In this document: positions 50,215 to 59,401 of the stretch, in pieces
Numbering within the stretch: position 1 is the stretch's first letter
Layout: each line of letters starts with the position of its first letter
The notes under the pieces: generated by a model
Databases searched by the model: none
Told to the model about the DNA's origin: nothing
Seen by the model: only the letters and a program-made list of their open reading frames with translations
Program-made: the position numbers and the translations under genes
NCBI RefSeq assembly: GCF_040256395.1
Contig: NZ_CP158299.1
Coordinates: 1,145,501 to 1,209,500, forward strand
Direction: 5' to 3'
Length of the DNA stretch: 64,000 nucleotides
DNA from: Deinococcus sonorensis KR-87
Lineage (GTDB): Bacteria; Deinococcota; Deinococci; Deinococcales; Deinococcaceae

Positions 50215-51650
50215 GTATCGAACTGCGGCAGCCGGTAGGGGCCGCCCGGGCCGTCAAGCACCACTCGCTGCGGACGCGTGCTCTGCCACAGGTCGGCCTG
50301 ATTGCCGCAGGTGATGTGGCCAGCGGCTTCCTGGCGCACCTGCTGGTCAACCTGCTGCTGGTTCCGCTGGGATATGCCAGCATTGATTGGAGGGTCACTG
50401 GTGCCTGGCTGCTGCTGTGGCTATTCTGGCGGGCCTATCAGGGGCTTTATCCTGGTTATGGGCAGTCACCGCAGACTGAACTGCGCAGCCATACCGTCAG
50501 CACGGTGCAAGTGGCCGTGGCGCAGATGGCTGCAGCACTGGCCGTTCAGCGCTACGCTCTGAATGGTCTGGAAGTCGTGCTGGTTTGGCTGGTAGTGCTG
50601 GTGGTGGCGTTGCCGGTGCGCTATGGGGTGCGGTCGCTGCTCATTTCGCTGCATTATTTCGGCCGGCCAGTCAGCATCATCGGCGCAGGACAGACGGCCA
50701 GCATGATTATTGACCATCTGCTGCGCCACCCCAGCTATGGGCTCAATCCGGTGGTGGCCTATGACGACAATTCACGCCTGCATGGCACGCTGATTCACGG
50801 CGTGCTAGTGGCAGGCAGTATTGATGAGGCCATAAGCCAGCCGAGAACCGAGCAGGCAGTGATCGGCATCCCCAGTGCGCGTGCCGAAACGCAGCGGCTC
50901 CTCATCAACAGCATCTACTCCGTCTTTCCGATCACCTGGTCAGTGCCGGATCTGATAGGCGTGCCCAACCAGGCGATGCAGCCGCACAACATCGGGGCGC
51001 TGGCCAGCCTGGAGATTCGCAACAACCTGCGGAGTTTCCGCTCCCGGCTGGTCAAGCGCAGCATTGATCTGGCGGCGACCCTAGTGGGCGGGATATTGAT
51101 TCTGCCGGTGTTTGCCCTGATCGCGCTAGCCATTCGCCTGGACAGTCCAGGGCCGGTGGTGTATCGGGCTCGCCGCCTGGGCAAGGACGGCGAGTCGTTT
51201 GACTGCTTCAAGTTTCGGAGCATGCATCAGGACGCCGACGAGAAACTCCGGCATCTGCTGGACACGTCGCCTCTACTACGCCGCGAGTACGAAGATACCC
51301 ACAAGCTAAAAAGCGACCCGCGGGTGACGCGGGTGGGCGCCTTTCTTCGCAAAACCAGTCTGGATGAACTGCCGCAACTGCTGAACGTTCTGCTCGGCAC
51401 CATGAGCCTGGTGGGGCCTCGGCCGATCGTGGAGGCGGAAGTCATCAAGTATGGCGGCGTTTATGCAGTGTACAAGCAGGTCCGGCCCGGTATCACCGGC
51501 TACTGGCAGGCCAATGGCCGCAGCGATACCACCTACGAGGAACGGGTCGGGATGGATAACTTCTATATCACCAACTGGACGCCCTGGCTGGATCTGGTCA
51601 TTCTGCTGCAGACCGTCCGGGTGGTTCTGGCAGGTAAGGGGGCGTATTAA
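50211..51650 (+). CDS. undecaprenyl-phosphate sugar phosphotransferase (WbaP/ExoY type)
   Basis: This 479-residue membrane enzyme starts repeat-unit synthesis by moving a sugar-1-phosphate onto undecaprenyl phosphate. Four N-terminal helices (for example [22 protein letters not shown]) precede a nucleotide-binding-like domain ([17 protein letters not shown]), then the catalytic bacterial sugar transferase domain (~295-479). This contains [35 protein letters not shown] (~338), [10 protein letters not shown] and [11 protein letters not shown] near the end, all typical. The long form (PssY/WbaP) is as expected. ATG overlaps the previous stop (ATGA). Donor sugar (Gal or Glc) unknown. Confidence 0.92.
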   Translation: MSIELRQPVGAARAVKHHSLRTRALPQVGLIAAGDVASGFLAHLLVNLLLVPLGYASIDWRVTGAWLLLWLFWRAYQGLYPGYGQSPQTELRSHTVSTVQVAVAQMAAALAVQRYALNGLEVVLVWLVVLVVALPVRYGVRSLLISLHYFGRPVSIIGAGQTASMIIDHLLRHPSYGLNPVVAYDDNSRLHGTLIHGVLVAGSIDEAISQPRTEQAVIGIPSARAETQRLLINSIYSVFPITWSVPDLIGVPNQAMQPHNIGALASLEIRNNLRSFRSRLVKRSIDLAATLVGGILILPVFALIALAIRLDSPGPVVYRARRLGKDGESFDCFKFRSMHQDADEKLRHLLDTSPLLRREYEDTHKLKSDPRVTRVGAFLRKTSLDELPQLLNVLLGTMSLVGPRPIVEAEVIKYGGVYAVYKQVRPGITGYWQANGRSDTTYEERVGMDNFYITNWTPWLDLVILLQTVRVVLAGKGAY

Positions 51651-52421
51651 GTGCAGGCTTCTGGGCAGACGACCATAGACGCGCATGCGGTGGTGCTTAC
51701 CACAGACATTGGCCCTAACACCGTCATTGGCCCGTTCTGTTACATCGCACAAGATGTAACGATTGGCGCGGATGTGGTGATCCATCCACAGGTCACGATC
51801 TACAGTGGTGTCACTCTAGGACCGGGCGTCGAGGTGTTTCCTGGTGCTGTGATCGGCAAGGAGCCTAAGGGGGCCGGGGCGCTGGCACGGGTGCCGGTGT
51901 TTGAAAGTGGAGTCGAGGTGGGCGCTCACTGTTCCATCGGTCCGCACGTGGTGCTGTACTGCGACGTTCACCTTGGCGAGCGAACGTTGATCGGCGACGG
52001 CGCCTCGATCCGTGAGCAGACCCGCATCGGGTCCCGGGTCGTGATTGGCCGGCAGGTCACGGTGAATTACCAGACGCACATTGGTGACGGCAGCAAGGTG
52101 ATGGATCACAGTTGGTTGGCCGGCAACATGACGGTGGGCCAAGACGTGTTCATTTCCGGCGGCGTGATGACCGCGAACGACAATGCCATGGGGCGGGCAG
52201 GCTACGAGGAAGGAGCAGTCACCGGACCCACCATCCGGGACGGTGCCGTCATCGGTGCAGGTGCCGTGCTGCTGCCGGGCGTGATGATCGGTGAGCGTGC
52301 CACGGTGGCTGCCGGGGCGGTGGTGACGCGTGACGTCACCCCAGGCGCGGTGGTGATGGGTAGTCCGGCGCGGGTCAGACGGCCGATATCAGCAGAACCT
52401 GAGGGCGGAACGCCGGTATGA
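51651..52421 (+). CDS. hexapeptide N-acetyltransferase (FdtC/QdtC-like)
   Basis: This 256-residue protein is a left-handed beta-helix of LpxA type: repeats such as IGPNTVIGPFCYIAQDVTIG, VVIHPQVTIY, VGAHCSIGPHVVLYC and IGAGAVLLPGVMIG run throughout. It starts with GTG immediately after the previous stop and overlaps the ketoisomerase gene. Given the neighbours, it probably acetylates the 3-amino group of a dTDP-3-amino-3,6-dideoxyhexose. The length is nearer to the QdtC-type enzymes than to the shorter FdtC-type, by memory. A serine/dicarboxylate-type O-acetyltransferase is the alternative. Confidence 0.78.
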   Translation: MQASGQTTIDAHAVVLTTDIGPNTVIGPFCYIAQDVTIGADVVIHPQVTIYSGVTLGPGVEVFPGAVIGKEPKGAGALARVPVFESGVEVGAHCSIGPHVVLYCDVHLGERTLIGDGASIREQTRIGSRVVIGRQVTVNYQTHIGDGSKVMDHSWLAGNMTVGQDVFISGGVMTANDNAMGRAGYEEGAVTGPTIRDGAVIGAGAVLLPGVMIGERATVAAGAVVTRDVTPGAVVMGSPARVRRPISAEPEGGTPV

Positions 52422-52834
52422 GTCCCCTGGACCAAGTGCGGATCATTCAGTTGCCCAGAGTTCAGGATCCCAGAGGCAACCTCACTTTTGTCGAAGGGGA
52501 ACAGCATGTCCCCTTCGATATCAAGCGCGTGTATTACCTGTATGACGTTCCAGGCGGAGAGACGCGAGGCGGCCACGCCCACCGCGACCTGGAACAGGTA
52601 CTGATTGCGGCATCCGGCAGTTTCGAGGTGGTGCTGGATGATGGCCGGGCCAGAAGGACCTTTTTGCTGAACCGGCCGTACCACGGTCTGTACCTGCCCC
52701 GCCTGATCTGGCGGGAACTCGAGAATTTCTCTTCGGGCTCAGTCTGTCTGGTGCTGGCTTCCCTGCGCTACGACGAGGCCGATTATTACCGAGACTACGA
52801 TGAATTCATTCGCGATATAGGATGTCAGCCATGA
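52418..52834 (+). CDS. dTDP-4-keto-6-deoxyglucose 3,4-ketoisomerase (FdtA/QdtA type)
   Basis: This 138-residue cupin shifts the keto group of dTDP-4-keto-6-deoxyglucose from C4 to C3. It shows [19 protein letters not shown] at the start, [20 protein letters not shown] (active-site His pair, ~38-57) and [16 protein letters not shown], which are diagnostic for PF05523. Whether the product is the galacto (FdtA) or gluco (QdtA) 3-keto sugar cannot be read safely here. ATGA overlap at both ends. It draws its substrate from the RmlA/RmlB reactions encoded 7-8 kb downstream. Confidence 0.9.
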   Translation: MSPLDQVRIIQLPRVQDPRGNLTFVEGEQHVPFDIKRVYYLYDVPGGETRGGHAHRDLEQVLIAASGSFEVVLDDGRARRTFLLNRPYHGLYLPRLIWRELENFSSGSVCLVLASLRYDEADYYRDYDEFIRDIGCQP

Positions 52835-53937
52835 ACGTGCCATTTCTAGACCTGCACGCCGGCTATCTGGAGCTGAAGCCGGAGATTGATGAGGCTGTGG
52901 CCCGGGTGCTGGACAGCGGCTGGTATCTAATGGGCGAGCAGCTGGAGGCATTTGAGATCGAATACGCAGCTTATCTGGGTGTGCGCCACTGTATCGGTGT
53001 AGGGAATGGCCTGGACGCGTTGCACTTGGCGCTCCAGGCGATGGAAGTGGGACCGGGCGACGAGGTGATCGTGCCGAGCAACACCTACATCGCGACTTGG
53101 CTGGCTGTCAGCCAGACCGGAGCGACGGTCGTGCCGGTCGAGCCGGACCAGGGAACGTATAACCTCGACCCGGCGCGCATCGAGGCGGCCATCACCGAGC
53201 GAACCCGCGTGATCTGTCCGGTGCATCTGTACGGGCAGCCGGCCGATATGCAGCCGATCAGTGACCTGGCAACACGGTACGGGCTTCTGGTATTGGAAGA
53301 TGCGGCGCAGGCGCAGGGAGCCCGATACCAGGGTCAGCGGGTGGGCGGGTTGGGTCACGCGGCCGGCTGGAGCTTCTATCCGGGAAAAAACCTGGGGGCC
53401 ATGGGCGACGCCGGCGCCGTCACGACCAATGATGATGTGCTGGCGGCGCGCGTGAGGCTGCTGCGCAATTACGGGTCAAAGCAGAAGTACGTCCACGAGA
53501 TTCAGGGCACCAACAGCCGTCTGGACGAACTGCAGGCTGCAGTGCTGCGGGTGAAGCTGCGGCATCTGGACACCTGGAACGCACGGCGGGCCAGGATTGC
53601 GTCCCATTATCAGCAGGCGTTGCAGGACACCGATCTGCAGCTGCCCGTGGTGCTGGATCAGACCGAGCCGGTGTGGCATCTGTACGTGGTAGGGAGCCGG
53701 CAGCGTGACGTCCTGCAGCGGCAGCTGACCGAGCAGGGCATCAGTACGCTGATTCACTACCCCTGCCCCCCGCACCTGCAGGGCGCTTACCGCTCGGCTG
53801 GCTGGTCAGCCGGCACCTTTCCGATATCGGAGCACATCCATGCTGAAGTGCTGAGTCTGCCGATCGGGCCGCACCTGACAGACGATCAGGTTGAGGCGGT
53901 CGTGCAGGCCGTTCACCACGTATCTGTCACCGGCTGA
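52831..53937 (+). CDS. PLP-dependent sugar aminotransferase (DegT/DnrJ/EryC1; FdtB/QdtB type)
   Basis: This 368-residue enzyme would aminate the 3-keto sugar from the preceding ketoisomerase to give dTDP-3-amino-3,6-dideoxyhexose. It has [36 protein letters not shown] (~49), [35 protein letters not shown] (Asp binding PLP nitrogen) and [17 protein letters not shown] (~175-191), with the PLP lysine in the PGKN motif. The ATG at 52831 overlaps the previous TGA (ATGA) and is preferred to the ATG at 52822. Confidence 0.92.
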   Translation: MNVPFLDLHAGYLELKPEIDEAVARVLDSGWYLMGEQLEAFEIEYAAYLGVRHCIGVGNGLDALHLALQAMEVGPGDEVIVPSNTYIATWLAVSQTGATVVPVEPDQGTYNLDPARIEAAITERTRVICPVHLYGQPADMQPISDLATRYGLLVLEDAAQAQGARYQGQRVGGLGHAAGWSFYPGKNLGAMGDAGAVTTNDDVLAARVRLLRNYGSKQKYVHEIQGTNSRLDELQAAVLRVKLRHLDTWNARRARIASHYQQALQDTDLQLPVVLDQTEPVWHLYVVGSRQRDVLQRQLTEQGISTLIHYPCPPHLQGAYRSAGWSAGTFPISEHIHAEVLSLPIGPHLTDDQVEAVVQAVHHVSVTG

Positions 53938-53945
53938 GTTCGCCC

Positions 53946-55415
53946 TTGCAACGCATTCTGAAAGCGTCGGCGGTGATGGGCCTCAGTTCGGTGGCCACGG
54001 TGGGTCTGAGTGCCGTACGGTACAAGTTTATTGCGCTGCACCTGGGAGCGCAGGGCATCGGAACGCTGGGCCTGCTGGTCACGCTGCTGACCTTTGGCGT
54101 GACGCTTTTTACGCTGGGCCTGGGAAACAGCGGTGTTCGTGAAGTGGCTGCGGGCGAGGCGAAGGGTGAAGCGCAGTCGGGCCGTTCGCGCGCGGCGGTC
54201 ACAGCCAGTGCCTGGGCACTCGGTCTGCTGGGGGGAGGGGTTGGGACGGTGCTGGCGTTGTTGGCGCCCAGCACCCTGTCCCTATCTCTGACCACATTGG
54301 AACGCAGCGTGCTCGGTCTGACCCTGTTCGCGTCAACGCTCTCTGCAGGACAGATCGCCCTGCTCAACGGCCTGGGCCAGATCAAGCAGATTGCCCGGGC
54401 CAACATTTATGGTTCGGTGATCGGGACGGTGGCCACGTTGGTGACGGTATTCAGTGTACCGGCGCTGGGCGTGGCTGCGGCGCTCGCCGTGGCGCCGCTG
54501 GTGACTGCCGGATTCACGAGCTGGTATACACGGGCGCAGGTCAGGGAACTGCGGACTTACCTGGGGGCGGGTACGTTGTGGCCGACCGTCCGTCCGATGC
54601 TGGTCGCCGGTGCCGCTTTCTCAGCGACGGTCCTCATCTCCTCTCTGACGCAGCTGCTGATTCGAAGGGTCATCGAGGTTCGCCTGGGTGTGCTGGACCT
54701 GGGATATTTCCAGGCCGCCTGGACCGTGGCGAGTGTCTATCTGGGGTTCGTTCTCAACGCGATGGCGGTGGAATACTATCCCCGCATCAGTGCATTCGCG
54801 GAGAACCACCAAGTGCTGGATCAGCATGTCCGACGGCAGATCAGGTTTGCGCTGGTAGTGGGAGCGCCGGTGATCATCCTGCTGTACAGCCTGGCTCCTT
54901 CAGTGATCGAACTGATGTATTCAGACACATTCCATGCAGCCATACCCGTGCTGCGCCTGCAACTGCTCGGTGATGTCCTGAAGATTCCGGGCTGGGCCTT
55001 TGGATTTCTTCTCCTTTCAATCCACCAGAAGGGCTGGTATCTAGTTCTGGAAACCCTTTGGAATGTTTTGCTCTATGGATTGAGTCTTGTTCTGCTGCCC
55101 AGATTCGGCATCAACGCTGTGGGGATCGGTTACCTCGGCGCATATGTCGTCTACTACATCGTGATTTCCGCGCTGGCCTTCTTCATTGTGGGCTTCCGGT
55201 TCGATTTCCGGGCAGGCATGTATATCGCCCTGGTGATCGCAGCGATGCTGCTTCTGTCGTCGCTGCCCAACTACGCCCTTGGCACGGCGTTCAATGGTGT
55301 GCTGGTAGCGGGCGTGGCGTTTGTGGTTGGGATGGGTTTGTTCGGGTGGACCCGGCAGAGCGTTGGTCTGATGACTGCTGGCGGCCGTCTGGCGCAGTTG
55401 CGTGGTCGCAAGTGA
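53946..55415 (+). CDS. polysaccharide flippase (Wzx-like, MOP superfamily)
   Basis: This 489-residue membrane protein has about 12-14 hydrophobic segments (for example VMGLSSVATVGLSAVRYKFIAL; TLFTLGLGNSGVREVAAGEA; VAGAAFSATVLISSLTQLLI). The pattern AVRYKFIALHLGAQGIGTLGLL at the N-terminus is typical of O-antigen translocases. It would flip the undecaprenyl-linked repeat unit to the outer face for polymerisation. The TTG start at 53946 is 8 nt after the previous stop; no better codon is in reach. Base composition begins to be less GC-rich here. Confidence 0.87.
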   Translation: MQRILKASAVMGLSSVATVGLSAVRYKFIALHLGAQGIGTLGLLVTLLTFGVTLFTLGLGNSGVREVAAGEAKGEAQSGRSRAAVTASAWALGLLGGGVGTVLALLAPSTLSLSLTTLERSVLGLTLFASTLSAGQIALLNGLGQIKQIARANIYGSVIGTVATLVTVFSVPALGVAAALAVAPLVTAGFTSWYTRAQVRELRTYLGAGTLWPTVRPMLVAGAAFSATVLISSLTQLLIRRVIEVRLGVLDLGYFQAAWTVASVYLGFVLNAMAVEYYPRISAFAENHQVLDQHVRRQIRFALVVGAPVIILLYSLAPSVIELMYSDTFHAAIPVLRLQLLGDVLKIPGWAFGFLLLSIHQKGWYLVLETLWNVLLYGLSLVLLPRFGINAVGIGYLGAYVVYYIVISALAFFIVGFRFDFRAGMYIALVIAAMLLLSSLPNYALGTAFNGVLVAGVAFVVGMGLFGWTRQSVGLMTAGGRLAQLRGRK

Positions 55416-56374
55416 CGGTGGCCAGTCCTCTGATCAGTGTCCTTGTTCCGGCCTACAACCATGCCGGGTACATTGAAACCTGCCTGGAAAGCATCCGGCT
55501 CGACCCCTACCCCCAGACCGAGGTGCTGGTGCTGGACGACGGGTCTATGGACGATACGTTGGGTGTGGCCCAGGGATGGTGTGGCAAGTTCGGACACCAC
55601 TTTGTTCGGGTTCAGGTTGCCACCCAAGCCAACCAGGGCATCGCGGCGACACTCAATACCTTGATCCGATCAGCACGCGGTGAGTATGTGGCCATTCTCG
55701 CCAGCGACGATCTGTTGTTGCCAGGTGGCCTGCAGGCGAGGGCCACCTATCTGCTCGAACACCCCACACATCTCGCTGTGTTTGGCGACTGTCAGGCCAT
55801 AGACGAGCACGGCCGACTTCTCCACCTCAGTGCCATGCGTGGGCTGTATCGAAGCTTCGTCCCCGCGCTCCATTCGCCTGCCGGTCGGGTTCGGGAGTTG
55901 ATTCTGCGCTGGTCTGTTCCTGGCCCAGGCCTGATGGTCAGGCGTTCGGCATACCTATCGCCAGGCGGCATCGGCTTGTACGATGCTGCACTATCGGTTG
56001 AGGACCGGCCATTCTACCTGAAGCTCCTTAGCAGAAACGCGCTGGGGTTTCTTGGAGCGCCGGTCGCTCAGTACCGGGTGCACAGCCGGCAGAGCGTCAG
56101 GAGCGAGCAGCGGCAGATGCAACTGCTGCATGATGTCGTGGCCGCGGAAGAACAGGCCTATCCGGATTTTGTGGGCTCTGAGAAGCTGTTTCTGTCTCTG
56201 GTGATCAGGCGCAACAAGGCGCAGATTGTTGTTTTGAATACTGGCGACCCGCTCAGCAGGCTACGCCTCAGGTTCCTGAACCTCGTGCTGAGGGCCATCT
56301 ACCTGTTTCATATCATCGTCATCAGATGGGATGATCTTTTCTCTGGCAGAAGGGGAGACCGGCGTGAGTGTTAG
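55412..56374 (+). CDS. GT2 family glycosyltransferase
   Basis: This 320-residue GT-A enzyme shows the GT2 motif LISVLVPAYNHAGYIETCLESI at the N-terminus, EVLVLDDGSMDDT (~44) and GEYVAILASDDLLLPGGL (~83, the DxD-equivalent). The region LLSRNALGFLGAPVAQYRVHS lies late in the sequence and is typical for acceptor-side GT2 enzymes. GTGA overlap with the flippase stop fixes the start. The donor and linkage are not determinable; the rhamnose and 3-acetamido sugars made by this operon are candidates. The C-terminus has a hydrophobic tail (LRFLNLVLRAIYLFHIIVI) that may tie it to the membrane. Confidence 0.88.
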   Translation: MTVASPLISVLVPAYNHAGYIETCLESIRLDPYPQTEVLVLDDGSMDDTLGVAQGWCGKFGHHFVRVQVATQANQGIAATLNTLIRSARGEYVAILASDDLLLPGGLQARATYLLEHPTHLAVFGDCQAIDEHGRLLHLSAMRGLYRSFVPALHSPAGRVRELILRWSVPGPGLMVRRSAYLSPGGIGLYDAALSVEDRPFYLKLLSRNALGFLGAPVAQYRVHSRQSVRSEQRQMQLLHDVVAAEEQAYPDFVGSEKLFLSLVIRRNKAQIVVLNTGDPLSRLRLRFLNLVLRAIYLFHIIVIRWDDLFSGRRGDRREC

Positions 56375-57566
56375 GCCGGTTCAGCTGTTTTCGCGTCCGA
56401 GACTGGCAACCTATCTGTCGGTCGTGCTCAGTCTCCTGGTGGTCGTGACGTGCATGTTGCCAAGTGGGACCGTGTTCAACATCAACTACAAGTTGATGAT
56501 CGTGCTGATCAGCGTGGCTGGACTCGGCGTCGCTCTGGTCTTCCGCCGGCACATCGGGGCGAGGAGCCTGAGTTTCCTGGCCTCGGTGATCATGCTCTGC
56601 CTGCTTCTGAGCGTGTGGCTCCTGATCGGATGGATCAACGGTTACCCTCTGGCTCCTGACCAGTATCAAGCCATGCTGATCACCCTGCTATATCCAGCAA
56701 TCATCTGTACAGCGGTGTATTCTGGCTATTTTACCCGTTTACGTTTTTATAAAGCTGTTGTCTTGGGATTCTGTCTATATGGCCTGCTGAAACTGGTCTT
56801 GATTGGAGCTCTGGCCAGTGGGGTGCTGAGCTATGCCCGGCTGATCTTCTATGGTGAAGTGATTTCGTATGTGCCTATCACTCAGCAAATTGTGGGCCGG
56901 ATCATTCGAATACAGACCATCCTGGATCTTCTGGCGCCAATCGTCATTGTTGTTGTGCAGCGTATGGTTCTCTCAAAGTCGACGAAGTATGTTCTGTATG
57001 CCTTGGTCTTTCTGACGGTATTTTTAAGTTACAGCCGGGCTATCTGGCTGTTGAGCAGTATTCCTTTGCTGTACGCAGTTCTTTCGCGGCTGACTCGCGT
57101 CTTGGTCGCGGCCATGGCGGCCCTCCTGATTGTAGCCACGCTGCTGCTGTTTGGTGATCTGAACGCTGACGTGATCTCGCAACGGCTGAGTGGCCAGAGC
57201 GTTGCTGCCTCGGACCTGACGCGCATTGATCAGACGCGCAGCCTGATGGAACAGTTTGACGCAGCACCGGTCTTTGGGAGCGGCCTGGGCGCCCACACGG
57301 CGGTGATCCGTGACGCCACCCACACGTACAGCTATGAGGTGCAGCTCATTGCCCTGCTGATGCAGACGGGCGTGGTGGGCGCCGCCCTTCTGTCGTTCTA
57401 CCTGCTGTACCTCGCCATACGTCTGCTGAATGTCGACAAACTCAATCTGATTGTGTTTCTCTCCTGGCTTCTTTCCTGTTTTACGAATCCATATCTGATC
57501 TCGTCGGTCTCAGGTATTCTGCTGGCCTACTTTATTCTGCAACTGAAAGAGAGAACCGAGCCGTGA
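56364..57566 (+). CDS. O-antigen polymerase-like membrane protein (Wzy type)
   Basis: This 400-residue integral membrane protein has roughly eleven helices (for example ATYLSVVLSLLVVVTCMLPSG; VLYALVFLTVFLSYSRAIWLL) and a periplasmic loop with GSGLGAHTAVIRDATHTYSYEVQLIALLMQTGVVG, which matches the O-antigen ligase/polymerase Wzy_C region. Wzy proteins are poorly conserved in sequence, so context matters: it lies between GT2 genes behind a flippase. GTG at 56364, with GGGGAG 6 nt upstream, is chosen over the ATG at 56331. The DNA is clearly AT-rich for the window, as expected for a recently acquired locus. Confidence 0.78.
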   Translation: MSVRPVQLFSRPRLATYLSVVLSLLVVVTCMLPSGTVFNINYKLMIVLISVAGLGVALVFRRHIGARSLSFLASVIMLCLLLSVWLLIGWINGYPLAPDQYQAMLITLLYPAIICTAVYSGYFTRLRFYKAVVLGFCLYGLLKLVLIGALASGVLSYARLIFYGEVISYVPITQQIVGRIIRIQTILDLLAPIVIVVVQRMVLSKSTKYVLYALVFLTVFLSYSRAIWLLSSIPLLYAVLSRLTRVLVAAMAALLIVATLLLFGDLNADVISQRLSGQSVAASDLTRIDQTRSLMEQFDAAPVFGSGLGAHTAVIRDATHTYSYEVQLIALLMQTGVVGAALLSFYLLYLAIRLLNVDKLNLIVFLSWLLSCFTNPYLISSVSGILLAYFILQLKERTEP

Positions 57567-58492
57567 CGTATGAAGTACAGATCGTGTTGGCCACCTACAA
57601 CGGCGGCCATTACTTGGCTGAGCAACTGGACTCTATCCTGGCTCAGAGCCATACTGGGTGGCAGCTGCTGGCGCATGATGACGGGTCATCGGACGATACC
57701 CTGGCCATTCTGAGGGCGTATCAGTCCCGTCTGGGCCACCAGCTGCAGGTGGTGGAGCATCCGTCCTGTGGCGGCGCCAGCGCCAACTTTTCCTTTCTCC
57801 TGAACCGGACGAACGCGCCGTATGTGTTCCTGGCGGATCAGGATGACATCTGGCAGCCCGACAAGTTGGAGCGCTTTATGCGGGCGATTCGCCGGGCCGA
57901 GGTGCTGGCGGGAATACAGACACCCCTGCTGGTTCACTCCGACCTGGAACTTGTGGACGATGCCGGCCAGCCAGTCGCCCCGTCCTTTTGGCAGTATCAA
58001 CACCTGGATCCACGATGGGGTGACCACGTGCCGCGGTTGCTCACCCAGAATGTGGTGACCGGCTGCGCGACGCTCGTGAACAGGGCCCTGCTGGACCTCG
58101 CCCTGCCGGTTCCAGCGGACGCGGTGATGCACGATTGGTGGCTGGCCCTGGTAGCATGCGCGACCGGAAAGGTGATCTGGATGCCGTCGACAACCGTGCG
58201 CTACCGCCAGCACAGCAGCAACACGCTGGGCGCACAGAAGTTTGACTGGCACTACATCCTCTCAAAACTTGGAAGCCTGACTGACAGACAGGCCGCGAGG
58301 ACCACCCTGATGCAGAACACCCAACAGGCCCGCGCCTTTGCTGAGCGCTTTTCTGACAATGGCTGGGCAGCTGAGGCCGCCCTCTTTGGGTCCCTGTCCG
58401 AAATGAGTCGGCTCCTCAAGGCCAGAACCATCCTGCAGCATGGGTTCTGGAAAGTTGGGCTGCTCAGGAATCTGGCATGGTTGTTCCTGTGA
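57563..58492 (+). CDS. GT2 glycosyltransferase (rhamnosyltransferase-like)
   Basis: This 309-residue GT-A enzyme has IVLATYNGGHYLAEQLDSIL, LLAHDDGSSDDTLAIL (~37) and YVFLADQDDIWQPDKLERFM (~89, DQDD being the DxD-equivalent of the family). The HDWWLALVACATGKVIWMPSTTVRYRQHSSNTLG segment (~193) with the HDWW motif is typical of WfgS/RfbG-like rhamnosyltransferases. Start GTG overlaps the previous stop (GTGA). Rhamnose as donor is plausible since rmlBACD is in the same operon. Confidence 0.87.
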   Translation: MTYEVQIVLATYNGGHYLAEQLDSILAQSHTGWQLLAHDDGSSDDTLAILRAYQSRLGHQLQVVEHPSCGGASANFSFLLNRTNAPYVFLADQDDIWQPDKLERFMRAIRRAEVLAGIQTPLLVHSDLELVDDAGQPVAPSFWQYQHLDPRWGDHVPRLLTQNVVTGCATLVNRALLDLALPVPADAVMHDWWLALVACATGKVIWMPSTTVRYRQHSSNTLGAQKFDWHYILSKLGSLTDRQAARTTLMQNTQQARAFAERFSDNGWAAEAALFGSLSEMSRLLKARTILQHGFWKVGLLRNLAWLFL

Positions 58493-59388
58493 GCAGCCGC
58501 ACGATGGAGACATATACATCAGTGGTGCCGGTTTACCGATATGACTATCTGGGGGCCATCGGAGACGCGGCCACGTACATCCAGCCGCTGGTGGTAGAAA
58601 CGGTGGAGGCAGGCCAGGCGCCGCAGAATCGTGGTGCCATCCCGCTGCCTAAGGCGGACTTCGGCCACGGTTCCAGCCGCAATCTCGGCGCTCGCCAGGC
58701 TACCGGAGCGGCCATCTACATCTTTCTGACGCAGGACGCGGTGGTGCCTTCTCCTGACACCATCGAGCACCTGCTGGCCCCCATCCGGAGCGGCGAAGCG
58801 GTGGCCACCTTTGCCCGCCAGCTGCCCCGGCCAGAAGCCACGCTGCTGGAGCGGTTCTCGCGTTACTTCAATTACCCGGAGCACAGTCAGCTGCGAACAG
58901 AGGCTGACATTCCGAGGTTGGGCGTCAAGGCCTTCTTCTTCTCCAACGTCTGTTCGGCAGTGCGGGCCGACGTGTTCTGGGCGGCGGGCGGCTTTCCGGA
59001 AGACGTGATCATGAACGAGGACATGGCGCTGGCCGCCCGCCTACTGCGGGCCGGTCACTGCATCAAGTACGTGGCCGAGGCCGAAGTGCTGCACTCGCAC
59101 GATTACACCCTGCAGCAGCAGTTCCGGCGCAACTTCGATGTGGGAGCCTACTTTGCGGATGCGGGTCCAGCACTGGCCGGCGCCCGGGTCGGGGGTGAGG
59201 GCGCGCGGTTCGTACTGGAACAGCTGCGGTATATCCTGCGCCATGGGCGACCTGACCTGATGCCCAGGGTCATCGCCGAATCGGCCGCCAAGTTTACGGC
59301 CTTCCAGCTGGGCCGTCGTCACCACTGGCTGCCACGGGCCCTCAAGAAACGGCTGAGCATGCACAGCTACCACTGGGATCAACATTAA
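58489..59388 (+). CDS. GT2-like rhamnosyltransferase homologue with shortened N-terminal domain
   Basis: The 299-residue protein resembles the RfbN/rhamnosyltransferase group: PKADFGHGSSRNLGARQATG, FLTQDAVVP (~78) and FFFSNVCSAVRADVFWAAGGFPEDVIMNEDMALAARLLRAG (~147) are typical. However, between SVVPVYRYDYLGAI and PKADFGHG there are only ~30 residues, and the V-D-x-(G/S)-S-x-D motif of GT2 enzymes is absent; a VVETVEAGQ stands where VVD would be. Either a deletion or a divergent variant is indicated. GTG at 58489 overlaps the previous stop; an ATG at 58504 is possible. Confidence 0.75.
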   Translation: MSSRTMETYTSVVPVYRYDYLGAIGDAATYIQPLVVETVEAGQAPQNRGAIPLPKADFGHGSSRNLGARQATGAAIYIFLTQDAVVPSPDTIEHLLAPIRSGEAVATFARQLPRPEATLLERFSRYFNYPEHSQLRTEADIPRLGVKAFFFSNVCSAVRADVFWAAGGFPEDVIMNEDMALAARLLRAGHCIKYVAEAEVLHSHDYTLQQQFRRNFDVGAYFADAGPALAGARVGGEGARFVLEQLRYILRHGRPDLMPRVIAESAAKFTAFQLGRRHHWLPRALKKRLSMHSYHWDQH

Positions 59389-59401
59389 GGAGTAAGCAAG
59401 T

